Positions 42,581-51,017 of a stretch of DNA of 64,000 nucleotides are shown piece after piece. The stretch comes from Clostridiales bacterium. GTDB lineage: Bacteria > Bacillota > Clostridia > Oscillospirales > CAG-272. Each line of letters opens with the position of its first letter. The stretch's first letter is position 1. The DNA is taken from positions 62,001-126,000 of the forward strand of contig JAAVZO010000036.1 of NCBI GenBank assembly GCA_022791685.1, written 5' to 3'. The position numbers and the translations under genes are program-made. The notes under the pieces are model-generated. The model saw only the letters and a program-made list of their open reading frames with translations. It had not been told where the DNA came from and searched no databases.

Positions 42581-42994
42581 ATGTCTGTGCGAATCGAGAT
42601 AATTCTGCAATATGATCTGCGCTGACAGCGTATCGACCGACGCTTTGCGCTTTTTGCCGCGCGTATCGGTCATATTGAGTATCTGGTGTGCCGCCATAGT
42701 ACTGCACCGTTCATCGAAAAACTCAATCGGAAGGTCTATCTGCTCTTTGAGAAGCTCTGCGAACTCCTTGACATGCTCAGCTCGAGGACCGAGTGTACCG
42801 TTCATATTTATCGGAAGTCCGATAACAATGCGTGCGGCCTTATACTCGCGGGCTTTTTCAGCTACAAGCTCCGCTGTCTTGACAATGTATGTGGAGTTGA
42901 CGTATCCTATGCCGTTCGCCAGCATTCCAAGCGTATCGCTCACCGCGAGTCCGGTGCGCGTATCTCCAAAATCCACTCCGAGTATACGTTCCAT
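42578..42994 (-). CDS. ruvX: Holliday junction resolvase-like RuvX (YqgF)
   Basis: 138 residues, RNase H fold. MERILGVDFGDTRTGLAVSD carries the first catalytic Asp; VIGLPINMNGT and FFDERCSTMAA (Glu) and the late Asp in ASVDTLSAQIIL complete the set. Implicated in pre-16S rRNA 5'-end processing. Its ATG overlaps the ribokinase stop by one base (TGATG). The TAG stop lies in repeat element B, so the last residues may have been set by that element. Confidence 0.92.
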   Translation of the reverse strand: MERILGVDFGDTRTGLAVSDTLGMLANGIGYVNSTYIVKTAELVAEKAREYKAARIVIGLPINMNGTLGPRAEHVKEFAELLKEQIDLPIEFFDERCSTMAAHQILNMTDTRGKKRKASVDTLSAQIILQNYLDSHRH

Positions 42995-43929
42995 CAGAGC
43001 ACGATTCCCCGTATACGGATGAACTCGCTGACCTCAGCCGCAGTCGGGATAGAGCTCGAAGCTCCCGCCTTGCTGACGACCATTGTACCGACCGCATTTG
43101 CATATTTGACTGCACGCACGATATCTCCGCTGTTGAGGTATTCAAGCGTAAGCGCAGCAGTAAACGAATCGCCGGCAGCGGTCGTATCGACGACCTCGCC
43201 TTCATAAGTCGGTATGAGCTGTGCATATTTTCCGTCGTAGATATATGCGCCGCGTCCCCCGAGCTTGATAACGACATATTTCGCGGAAACCTTCTGCATA
43301 AGCGTATTAGCAGCACGCAGACAGTTATCGCTGTTGTTCGGAAGGATACCAGTAAGTGCAAAGGTCTCGCTTTCATTCGGGGATATCACCTCGAGCTGTG
43401 CAAGCTTGTCGAGCGGATAATCCTGACGTGCCGGACCAGCATCTACGAATACCGGAATGTTGCGTCGCTTTGCAAATTTAGTTGCGGCAATTACTGCCTC
43501 ATCCGGTATCTCAAATTGCAGAAATACCGCGTCCGGCAGGCAGGTGAATGCGTCCTCGATATCTTCATTCGAGAGATTGAGGTTAGCGCCTGGATATACA
43601 ACGATTCGATTGTCGCCGTTTTCCTCAACGATGATAGCTGCAAGACCAGTCGCAGCTGTGCGGTCATGCTTTATAAAGCGAACATCGATTCCATTGTCGA
43701 CATAAAGCGCCTTCAAACGTTTCGCGTGATTATCGTTTCCAAGTCGGGTACAGAATACGCTGTCACCGCCAAGCCGCGCGAGCGCTACCGCTGAGTTAGC
43801 GCCCTTCCCTCCCGGGACATAGTCATACGAGTTTTTTTCGATAATAGTCTGACCGGCTTCAGGCAGCTTTCCGACCTTCATCACGAAGTCCATATTGGCG
43901 CTGCTGATTACGAGTACTCTTTTTTTCAT
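42994..43929 (-). CDS. rbsK: Ribokinase (PfkB family)
   Basis: 311 residues. YVPGGKGANSAVALARLGGD (N-terminal PfkB signature) and VVDTTAAGDSFTAALTLEYL (C-terminal signature with catalytic Asp); the DTTAAGD form is typical of ribokinase rather than fructokinase. It phosphorylates ribose at O5. No ribose transporter is near; it may salvage internal ribose, which fits purM upstream. Confidence 0.85.
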   Translation of the reverse strand: MKKRVLVISSANMDFVMKVGKLPEAGQTIIEKNSYDYVPGGKGANSAVALARLGGDSVFCTRLGNDNHAKRLKALYVDNGIDVRFIKHDRTAATGLAAIIVEENGDNRIVVYPGANLNLSNEDIEDAFTCLPDAVFLQFEIPDEAVIAATKFAKRRNIPVFVDAGPARQDYPLDKLAQLEVISPNESETFALTGILPNNSDNCLRAANTLMQKVSAKYVVIKLGGRGAYIYDGKYAQLIPTYEGEVVDTTAAGDSFTAALTLEYLNSGDIVRAVKYANAVGTMVVSKAGASSSIPTAAEVSEFIRIRGIVL

Positions 43930-43998
43930 AATAATACCAAGACCCCGCTGCGGCGATGTATCGCCGATGCGAAAATCTGCCTTTCTAATTTAAGAAAA

Positions 43999-45165
43999 TC
44001 AATATTCGAACTTTTTATCGCCCGAAATTACAGTAACATGATTCTTGCCGTCGGTCGAAGCCTCAGTGTAACCGACAATGCGTGCGTCAACATTGTACTT
44101 CTTAGCGGTCTCGATCATGTATGCAGCGTCATCCTTTGAGCAGTAAAGCTCCATACGATGACCCATGTTGAATACCTGATACATCTCAGCCTCACTGATA
44201 TCCGCATTCTCGAAAATAGCAGCAAACAGCGGAGGAATTTCAAAGAGGTTATTCTTGATATAATGTATTCCGCTGCCGAAATTCTTGCACTTAGCCTGTC
44301 CGCCGCCTGTGCAGTGGATCATGCCGTGTACAGCGCTGCGGCGGTTTGCGAGGATCTCGCGGATTATCGGCGCATATGTGCGTGTCGGAGAGAGAATAGC
44401 GTCAACGACTGTAACATCAGTACCCGGAAGAATATCGTCGACCTTATAATTTCCACAGTAAACCTTAGAATCGTCAATAGTATTCGAGTATGTTTCGGGA
44501 TACTTAGCCGCATAATCGTGCGAGAGCATGAGGTGGCGAGCCGCGGTAAGTCCATTCGAGCCCATTCCAGCATTGTATGCCTTCTCATAGCTTGCCTGAC
44601 CATAGGAAGCAAATCCGACTATAACATCGCCAGCTTTGATATTGTCGCAGTCAATGACATCACTGCGCTTCATGCGGACAAAGAATGTAGAGTCTACGAT
44701 CAGCGTCGAAACGAGGTCGCCGACATCGGCAGTCTCGCCTCCAGACATGGTAATGCCGACACCGTGGCTGCGGAGCATTTCGCAGAAATCAGTGTAGCCG
44801 TCGATCACAGCCTTTATTGCCTTGCCGTCTACACGGTGCGCGTTGCGTCCGATAGTGTTCGACAGTACGAATCCGTCGGTCGCACCAATACAGAGCAGGT
44901 CATCAAGGTTCATAACGACTGAGTCCTGAGCGATATTGTAGAGCGCGGTAAGATCACCGGTCTCCTTATATTTGATGTATGCGAGCGACGATTTTGTACC
45001 TGCACCGTCTGCGTGCATAGCAGCGCAGTAATCTGGGTCTCCGCATGGGTCGGGAATGATCTTGCAGAATGCACCTGCAAACTCACCTTTATCCTGCTTA
45101 GAAATGGCGCTGTGGACCTCGTCCTTAGTAGCGGAAACTCCGCGTGATAAATAAGCCTCTGACAT
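43999..45165 (-). CDS. purM: PurM-type AIR synthase (phosphoribosylformylglycinamidine cyclo-ligase)
   Basis: 388 residues, longer than the 340-350 usual in Firmicutes and nearer the long PurM form of Bacteroidetes. Recognisable blocks: AMHADGAGTKSSLAYIKYKE, QDSVVMNLDDLLCIGATDGF, GITMSGGETADVGDLV, HGMIHCTGGGQAKCKNFG and QVFNMGHRMELYC. It closes the imidazole ring in purine synthesis. It stands outside a pur operon, between nrdG and ribokinase. Whether it is the main PurM or a second copy cannot be told here. Confidence 0.82.
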   Translation of the reverse strand: MSEAYLSRGVSATKDEVHSAISKQDKGEFAGAFCKIIPDPCGDPDYCAAMHADGAGTKSSLAYIKYKETGDLTALYNIAQDSVVMNLDDLLCIGATDGFVLSNTIGRNAHRVDGKAIKAVIDGYTDFCEMLRSHGVGITMSGGETADVGDLVSTLIVDSTFFVRMKRSDVIDCDNIKAGDVIVGFASYGQASYEKAYNAGMGSNGLTAARHLMLSHDYAAKYPETYSNTIDDSKVYCGNYKVDDILPGTDVTVVDAILSPTRTYAPIIREILANRRSAVHGMIHCTGGGQAKCKNFGSGIHYIKNNLFEIPPLFAAIFENADISEAEMYQVFNMGHRMELYCSKDDAAYMIETAKKYNVDARIVGYTEASTDGKNHVTVISGDKKFEY

Positions 45166-45226
45166 AATTTATACTCCTTTTATGATTGTGGTTGTTTATT
45201 AAAGTTTAATATATTGTTTATTGCTT

Positions 45227-45772
45227 TTACAGCTCAACTTGCACCGCTTGGGTCGAATTCGGATAACACGTGATGTCAAGAATGCGCTGATTCGAGCTGC
45301 CGCGGAAATGCAGATTTAGATCCCGCAGTGAATCGACATACCGACCATCGACAAGATAATTCGTAACCGACAATAATTCATGCACTGACGGTTCAGTTTT
45401 TGCTTTTTCGAGCAAATGCTCGTATGTGAAGCCGCTGTAGGTCATAATATCCATTCCGCTTTCTATCGCCTTTTTAGCAACTACCGCGAGCTCATGTCCC
45501 CATAGGAACGGCTCACCGCCGCTGAATGTAAGTCCCTTGATAAGCGGATTTTTTGTTATATCATTCCATAGACGCGTGGTAGTTGTGACCTTTCCTCCGC
45601 CGTATGCGTGCGAACCGGGATTGTGACATCCGGCACATTTGTGCGGACATCCCTGCACAAATACCACATACCTCAGCTGCGGTCCGTCGACTATCGACTC
45701 CCGCGCCACACCGAAAAGGCGTATCGGAAGCTCTTCAATTACAGCAGTATTTCCAAAATTTCTTTGAAGCAT
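45227..45772 (-). CDS. nrdG: Anaerobic ribonucleotide reductase activating protein
   Basis: 181 residues, radical SAM. Motif VVFVQGCPHKCAGCHNPGSH (C-x3-C-x2-C) and TFSGGEPFLW; ESIVDGP precedes as in other NrdG. It generates the glycyl radical on NrdD for anaerobic dNTP synthesis, so the cell is an anaerobe. nrdD is not adjacent. The N-terminus is about 20 residues longer than usual, but AAGGGAT before ATG 45772 supports this start. Confidence 0.9.
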   Translation of the reverse strand: MLQRNFGNTAVIEELPIRLFGVARESIVDGPQLRYVVFVQGCPHKCAGCHNPGSHAYGGGKVTTTTRLWNDITKNPLIKGLTFSGGEPFLWGHELAVVAKKAIESGMDIMTYSGFTYEHLLEKAKTEPSVHELLSVTNYLVDGRYVDSLRDLNLHFRGSSNQRILDITCYPNSTQAVQVEL

Positions 45773-45783
45773 TTCATATCCCT

Positions 45784-46053
45784 TTATCTGAATATCAAGT
45801 AAATTACCGTTCCAGCACTAACAAGCACCGCGATTATATAGCCGCCTATCAAGCGTGCAAATTCGACCTTTTTGGTTATTCCATCGGCATCCGTCTTTTT
45901 ATAATCGACTGTCTGAGCAGCTATCATCGCCCAGACACCAAGTGTCAGCAGCGGAAGTGCAACTGCCGCAGAACCGCCGGCAAACTTAAAAATCAACGCG
46001 GCGCACAGCAATATAACTGCGATAATAAGCCCAATAAGCTTGTACTTATTCAT
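45784..46053 (-). CDS. Small membrane protein
   Basis: 89 residues, three hydrophobic segments: LIGLIIAVILLCAALIF, AVALPLLTLGVWAMIAAQTV and LIGGYIIAVLVSAGTVIYLI, with a charged DYKKTDADGITKKVEF loop. No known family. It lies between the large surface protein and nrdG on one strand with short gaps, so it is probably cotranscribed. Confidence 0.6.
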   Translation of the reverse strand: MNKYKLIGLIIAVILLCAALIFKFAGGSAAVALPLLTLGVWAMIAAQTVDYKKTDADGITKKVEFARLIGGYIIAVLVSAGTVIYLIFR

Positions 46054-46074
46054 AACTATAGCCTCGTATCTCCA

Positions 46075-49000
46075 TTATATACGCTCCCTCTTTTTGCGGC
46101 TAAGCAGAACTACCACTAAAATAGTCGCAACTGCTACAAGTATTCCCGCTCCGAACCAAATATATATGCCATAGGTTTCGGTGGGATTCGGGCTGCGCTT
46201 TTTAGCACGCTCGTCAGCTATAACGCTCTCAAGCGATTCATCATTATATTCACGCGAAAGTCCGTTTATCGAATATAGCTGTAATGTCGCCGACTGTATC
46301 TCACTTCCGTCAACTAAAAGCTGAATTCCCTCAACATCACTCGCAAGCGAAAAATCACTAACATCTACGTAAATCGTCTTTGATTCATTAGGAGCAAGCA
46401 AAGCGTTAGCTTCAAATCGCTCATTCCCAGCAAACAGCACAAGCTTTACCGGAATCTCGGAGATATTCGTAGGATTTACATCAGATACCGCAAGCGTAAC
46501 TTCAAGAACAGGCGTTAGCTTCAAGTTCTCAGGATATTCAAACCTATGCGCGATACCCATATATTTGCTTGCATTCGACGTATCGTATGCGCTTCTGTCA
46601 AGTTTTGCCGTCAGCGCTGGCGTACCGCTGCCCTTGACCGAAAGTTCAACGCAGTAATAACCCTTCTTGAAGTCGCTGACATTAGAAAATGAATCAAAGT
46701 TATAATATTTATAGCTTCCCTTGATTCCCGATGGCTCATCCTCAAACGCTTCATATGAAGTCACGCGTTTGAGCGGCAAGCGTTTCTCGTCATAGTTGTC
46801 TATTATATCGCTCCAGTCGCTTAGCTTCAGAGTCGAAAGCGCCAGTGAAGCCACATCCGCTCTATTCTTAGTGTCAAGCGCTGCCAGATATTCGGCAATA
46901 TATCCCGTAGTTAATGTATCGAGCGAAACGATATATGCGTCGATATTGTCATTAAAGCAAGCGCAGTAATAACCTTTCACGAGCTCGCCGACCAACTCGC
47001 CGATAGTAAGCTTTGAAAATGTGTATGTACTATCGCAAAAAAGCAGGTGCGGCTCAGCTATACCATATCCACGCATTAGATCAATGAGCTTTTCGCAGTT
47101 GGCTATATCAATAGCACTGCCGTTTACCTCTCCTATACGATAAAACTTATCGATCACTATGCCGTAATCAAACCTTCCGTGTCTGCTTATTTCTTCATTC
47201 AATGCAGTAAGATAGATTTCAAGTCCGACTTCAATAGATTCAGTTGTAAGCTCAACAGTGTACATCTCCGAAAATGAAGCATACAAGCGTGTTTCAGAGT
47301 TCACGCTCATAAGTGCGTTATACATTTTACGCAGATTCTGAGCGTCATACTCGACCATATCATTAAGCGACAGGAATGTATTTTCCTCTTCACGCTCTAT
47401 ATTGTTGAGGATATTTCCCCAAACAATACCGCTGATACTCGCGTCTACACACCATCTCTCAGCGATATAGCTTCCGAACGCCATCAAAAAGTCTGTACCG
47501 TCGTGTATATTGTTATACGAATATTCCAAATACGTCTGACCGACAACACCTTCATAAAGCTCAGCTTCAAGAGCACGATTCCAGTCGGCGATTCGCAGCA
47601 GCACCTTTACCCCAGCGCCGCCAAGCGCAGAAATTTTTCCGTCAAGCGCATTGAATGTACTCTGATTGAAATAATAAGCATTTCCATTATAAATATATCG
47701 CTCACCGCTTCCCGGCATCGCAAAGATATCATCAGCATAAATAGTAATGAGACTGACATCAGCGAGACTCTCGCCAACATATGAAATATCGGCAGCAGCA
47801 ACGCCCTTAGGTCCAAACTCCGATGAGATCGAAACACTTGCAGCACGTTCGGGATTCTGAATGCAGAACGGCGGCGCTGCGAGAATCATTGTACCATCAA
47901 CATGACGCGAAACGACCGCAAATATAGCATAACGCAGCTCCTGTGAAGCTTCATTGAGTGTGAGCGATAAGTCGAACTTTGTAGTCATCGGACTTGTAAG
48001 AAGCGGCTCACACTCGTTAAGTGACGCTATCTCGTCAGCATTTCCGGAATTAAGCGCATAAATACAGATAGTTCCATCTTGATTGGCGAGCACTTCATCG
48101 CGGTTTATCTCACCTGTAAAGTGTATCGACGAAAGGTCATCGCGAAGAATGCAGCTGTCAACACTTCCGCAAGTCTCATACTGCTCGGGATTATAGACCG
48201 ACAGTGCGCAAATCGACGCTATCTCAATATTTCCGCTTCCACCGTCAAACTGCATTCTGATATTATGCAGCATTGAAACGTCACCGACATCAATATAATA
48301 ATATTTGCTGTCATCCGTTTTATCAAGCTTAATACTGAGACTCTTGTCTTCACTCAACGCCTCGGTATCGTATGTCGAGTAATGCAGCGTGAACGAATCG
48401 AGGTCAGATTTGTTGGCGAGCTCAAGCCGCAGACAATTGAGCTTCCATTCAACGTCAGGTATAAAAACTGTAGCTTCGAGAGAAGTTATCACTGAAGGCG
48501 ACAGGCGGATATTCAACATACAACCGTCGCTTGCAAAATTCGCCTGACCTCCGGATATATCAAAAACATCAAATAAAAATCGCTCGGTAAGCTCGCGGTT
48601 TACCTTCTCACCTGCGGTCACATCGTCGATAAAGAAGCTATTCGCGTGCGACTTATTGCTGTTTGTGATTATCTTTATTCCCATCTCAGCAGAAACAATG
48701 TCATCACGGCCGCCCCATGTACTTATATCAAGCGACACCTTAGTCCATTCCCCGCTCGGGATCAATGTCAGCGTTTCAACACTCGTGCCGTCGGCTGAAA
48801 ATAAGGTCAGCCGCGCATAATAAACCGCCGACGGGTCATCCTCAAACGGAATGGCATACATTTCGCAGGAGAATTTACGGTATTCGGTTAGGTCAATCGA
48901 ATCATCAAAATCAACGACGACAGTTCGGATAAGCTGTACAGTCAGGTCATGGCTAATAACTTCAAGACAATCGCGGTAAAACGGCGCTTCATCGTCCCCA

Positions 49001-49188
49001 AACTGATAGCGTCCGACCACCGCCTCCTTTGTATTGTCACCGTGCGACCATTCGCCCGAATTGGTGGAAAAATCGTATAAAACCCAGTCAGTGTCAGCCG
49101 CAGATACAAACACACTAAAAATAAGCAGAAAAACAACGGTAATACCTATCACCGCAGTCAGATATAAGCTCGATCTTTTCAAACGCAT
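46075..49188 (-). CDS. Large membrane-anchored surface protein (DUF5722-like central domain)
   Basis: 1037 residues. Signal peptide (LTAVIGITVVFLLIFSVFVS), several beta-sandwich stretches (FSADGTSVETLTLIPSGEWT, typical of carbohydrate-binding-like modules), then from about 450 a barrel-like domain with YNGNAYYFNQSTFNALDGKI and GAGVKVLLRIADW that resembles DUF5722 (often placed near glycosidases). A C-terminal helix and KKRER tail anchor it (no LPxTG). Probably handles extracellular glycan; catalytic residues not assigned. TTGCAT promoter upstream. Confidence 0.6.
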   Translation of the reverse strand: MRLKRSSLYLTAVIGITVVFLLIFSVFVSAADTDWVLYDFSTNSGEWSHGDNTKEAVVGRYQFGDDEAPFYRDCLEVISHDLTVQLIRTVVVDFDDSIDLTEYRKFSCEMYAIPFEDDPSAVYYARLTLFSADGTSVETLTLIPSGEWTKVSLDISTWGGRDDIVSAEMGIKIITNSNKSHANSFFIDDVTAGEKVNRELTERFLFDVFDISGGQANFASDGCMLNIRLSPSVITSLEATVFIPDVEWKLNCLRLELANKSDLDSFTLHYSTYDTEALSEDKSLSIKLDKTDDSKYYYIDVGDVSMLHNIRMQFDGGSGNIEIASICALSVYNPEQYETCGSVDSCILRDDLSSIHFTGEINRDEVLANQDGTICIYALNSGNADEIASLNECEPLLTSPMTTKFDLSLTLNEASQELRYAIFAVVSRHVDGTMILAAPPFCIQNPERAASVSISSEFGPKGVAAADISYVGESLADVSLITIYADDIFAMPGSGERYIYNGNAYYFNQSTFNALDGKISALGGAGVKVLLRIADWNRALEAELYEGVVGQTYLEYSYNNIHDGTDFLMAFGSYIAERWCVDASISGIVWGNILNNIEREEENTFLSLNDMVEYDAQNLRKMYNALMSVNSETRLYASFSEMYTVELTTESIEVGLEIYLTALNEEISRHGRFDYGIVIDKFYRIGEVNGSAIDIANCEKLIDLMRGYGIAEPHLLFCDSTYTFSKLTIGELVGELVKGYYCACFNDNIDAYIVSLDTLTTGYIAEYLAALDTKNRADVASLALSTLKLSDWSDIIDNYDEKRLPLKRVTSYEAFEDEPSGIKGSYKYYNFDSFSNVSDFKKGYYCVELSVKGSGTPALTAKLDRSAYDTSNASKYMGIAHRFEYPENLKLTPVLEVTLAVSDVNPTNISEIPVKLVLFAGNERFEANALLAPNESKTIYVDVSDFSLASDVEGIQLLVDGSEIQSATLQLYSINGLSREYNDESLESVIADERAKKRSPNPTETYGIYIWFGAGILVAVATILVVVLLSRKKRERI

Positions 49189-49223
49189 GACACCGCCCTT
49201 CTAAAAATAAATTCCATACTGTT

Positions 49224-49252
49224 ATTATACCATTTTTCGAGCCAAAATGCAA
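49224..49252 (-). promoter_or_regulatory. Promoter of the large surface protein gene
   Basis: TTGCAT (49247-49252), 17-base spacer, TGG-TATAAT (TATAAT 49224-49229) on the minus strand. Confidence 0.8.
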
Positions 49253-49290
49253 ATGTTTTTTTATTTTTCTAACAATTTTATAAATCACTG

Positions 49291-49319
49291 TTGTGTTCTC
49301 GCCGATTTTCTGTTATAAT
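49291..49319 (+). promoter_or_regulatory. Promoter of metA
   Basis: TTGTGT (49291-49296), 17-base spacer, TATAAT (49314-49319). Repeat element C lies between it and the start codon, so it is transcribed as the leader. Confidence 0.65.
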
Positions 49320-49325
49320 ATATAT

Positions 49326-49417
49326 TAGTCATGTTCGATAACCTAAATTTAGCTTTTGAAAATGCTGATTAAATCAGCATTTTCAAATTTTAATCGAGAA
49401 ATTATCGAACAGGTCTA
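49326..49417. repeat. 92-base hairpin repeat element C
   Basis: Ends TAGTCATGTTCGATAAC and ATTATCGAACAGGTCTA, inner GAAAATGCTGATT / AATCAGCATTTTC. Same size and layout as element B; the AAAATGCTGAT-N-AAATCAG core is shared. It occupies most of the metA 5' UTR. Confidence 0.8.
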
Positions 49418-49450
49418 TATATGATGAAATTCAAGGGGGCAAAATTAACT

Positions 49451-50368
49451 ATGCCAATTAAAATTCCAAACGGTCTTCCGGCTATTGAAACGCTCGAAAG
49501 AGAAAATATATTCGTAATGAACGACTTCAGAGCCTCTCATCAGGATATCCGACCACTGAAAATTGCGGTACTGAATCTTATGCCAACAAAGATAACTACC
49601 GAAACACAGCTTATTCGTCTTCTGTCGAATAGCTCGCTCCAAATAGAATTTACACTGCTTCAAACAGCTACCCATAAATCCAAGCATACTTCCGCTGAAC
49701 ATATGGAAACATTTTACAAAAACTTCGGCGATATCAAAAATGAAAATTTTGATGGACTTATAATCACAGGCGCTCCGGTCGAAAACCTTGATTTTGAAGA
49801 GGTAAACTACTGGGACGAGCTTTGCGAGATAATGACGTGGTCAAAGACACACGTATTCTCTACGCTTCACATATGCTGGGCGGCGCAGGCAGGACTCAAC
49901 TTCCACTACGGCGTTCCAAAATATCAGCTCTCGAAAAAGCTGTTCGGAGTGTACAAGCACTATGCGCTCACACCGAATCACCCGATTGTGCGTGGATTCG
50001 ACGAATACTTCTACGCCCCACACTCACGTCACACCGAAGTTCGTGAAGAGGATATCGCGAAGGTTTCCGAGCTTGAAGTAGTTGCCAAAAGCGAACTCGC
50101 CGGCGCATACATCATTGCAGCGAAGGACTCGCGTATGCTGTTTGTGACTGGACATTCGGAGTACGACAACGATACGCTCGCGAATGAATACTTCCGCGAC
50201 AAGAACAAGGGACTTGAGATAGACGTGCCGTACAATTATTTTCCGGACGACGACCCAACAAAGCGTCCGCCTAATATCTGGCGCGGACACGCGAACCTGC
50301 TTTTCTCAAACTGGCTTAACTATTTCGTTTATCAGAATACACCGTATAATCTTGACGAATTGTCGTAA
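49451..50368 (+). CDS. metA: Homoserine O-acyltransferase MetA
   Basis: 305 residues. It activates homoserine for methionine synthesis; Bacillus-type members of this family use acetyl-CoA. The N-terminus [20 protein letters not shown] aligns with the family start, so ATG 49451 is chosen over an upstream ATG pair at 49421/49424. Catalytic Cys in [18 protein letters not shown], then [15 protein letters not shown] and [20 protein letters not shown] (His/Glu). Monocistronic; no S-box riboswitch is seen, but hairpin element C fills the leader. Confidence 0.93.
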   Translation: MPIKIPNGLPAIETLERENIFVMNDFRASHQDIRPLKIAVLNLMPTKITTETQLIRLLSNSSLQIEFTLLQTATHKSKHTSAEHMETFYKNFGDIKNENFDGLIITGAPVENLDFEEVNYWDELCEIMTWSKTHVFSTLHICWAAQAGLNFHYGVPKYQLSKKLFGVYKHYALTPNHPIVRGFDEYFYAPHSRHTEVREEDIAKVSELEVVAKSELAGAYIIAAKDSRMLFVTGHSEYDNDTLANEYFRDKNKGLEIDVPYNYFPDDDPTKRPPNIWRGHANLLFSNWLNYFVYQNTPYNLDELS

Positions 50369-50385
50369 TATGGGTTTGCCCGTAA

Positions 50386-50401
50386 TACGAGCTTGCTCGT
50401 A
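50386..50401 (+). other. Hairpin downstream of metA
   Basis: Perfect TACGAGC-TT-GCTCGTA just after GGGTTTGCCC, 17 bases past the metA stop. No T-run, so only a weak terminator candidate. Confidence 0.45.
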
Positions 50402-50488
50402 ATTATTACCACGGTTTTTGAGCTGCTCGATCGTACATAATAAATACGCGTAATCAATTTATGCAAATTTATTAAAGGAGAACAACTC

Positions 50489-50914
50489 ATGGATAACAAC
50501 GAAAAGCTCCTTCAGGAAGTATACCGCAACGTAAAAATGGGCGGTGACTCTATAGTCAACCTGCTTGATAAAGTTGACGATAAAAAGCTTCGCGGAGAGA
50601 TGACAGTAGAGCTTGATGCCTACCGCCGATTCTCCAACGAAGCCGGTCAGAAGCTCAACGAGCGTGGACTCAAGCCGCAGGAATTATCGCCCGTTGCAAA
50701 GACAAGCGCCAAGGTCGGCATGGCGTTCAATACTATGCTCGACACCACCACCTCGCATATCGCTGAGATGATGATAAACGGCGCGACTATGGGCATTATC
50801 GACCTCGAAAAGCAGTTGAATGAAGGCGGTCACTCACCGGAAGCTAAAGCTTTCGCGGATGATGTTCTCGAATTCGAAAAGAACACCGTCGAACGCCTCG
50901 GCACATTTCTTTGA
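50489..50914 (+). CDS. Small helical protein of unknown function
   Basis: 141 residues, cytosolic, almost entirely helical. Amphipathic stretches (EKLLQEVYRNVKMGGDSIVN, EFEKNTVERLGTFL) suggest a four-helix bundle, possibly ferritin-like/DUF2383-like, but no di-iron ExxH pair is visible. AAAGGAG upstream gives a strong start. Expressed alone; ended by a 15-bp hairpin shared with the convergent peptidase operon. Confidence 0.6.
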   Translation: MDNNEKLLQEVYRNVKMGGDSIVNLLDKVDDKKLRGEMTVELDAYRRFSNEAGQKLNERGLKPQELSPVAKTSAKVGMAFNTMLDTTTSHIAEMMINGATMGIIDLEKQLNEGGHSPEAKAFADDVLEFEKNTVERLGTFL

Positions 50915-50938
50915 TTAAAGCAGCATTCTGTGGAAAAG

Positions 50939-50972
50939 ACAGAGAGTGTGTACTTTCGTACACACTCTCTGT
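50939..50972. terminator. Hairpin between convergent genes
   Basis: Fifteen-bp perfect stem ACAGAGAGTGTGTAC / GTACACACTCTCTGT, loop TTTC. No clear T-run, yet the position suits a terminator. Confidence 0.65.
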
Positions 50973-51017
50973 TCGATACATATTCATCTTGATAACGTTT
51001 CAACATGACAATGTTGT

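Noticed and set aside
49320..49450. SAM riboswitch upstream of metA
   Set aside because: The leader is a simple hairpin repeat; no S-box core or terminator pair is visible.
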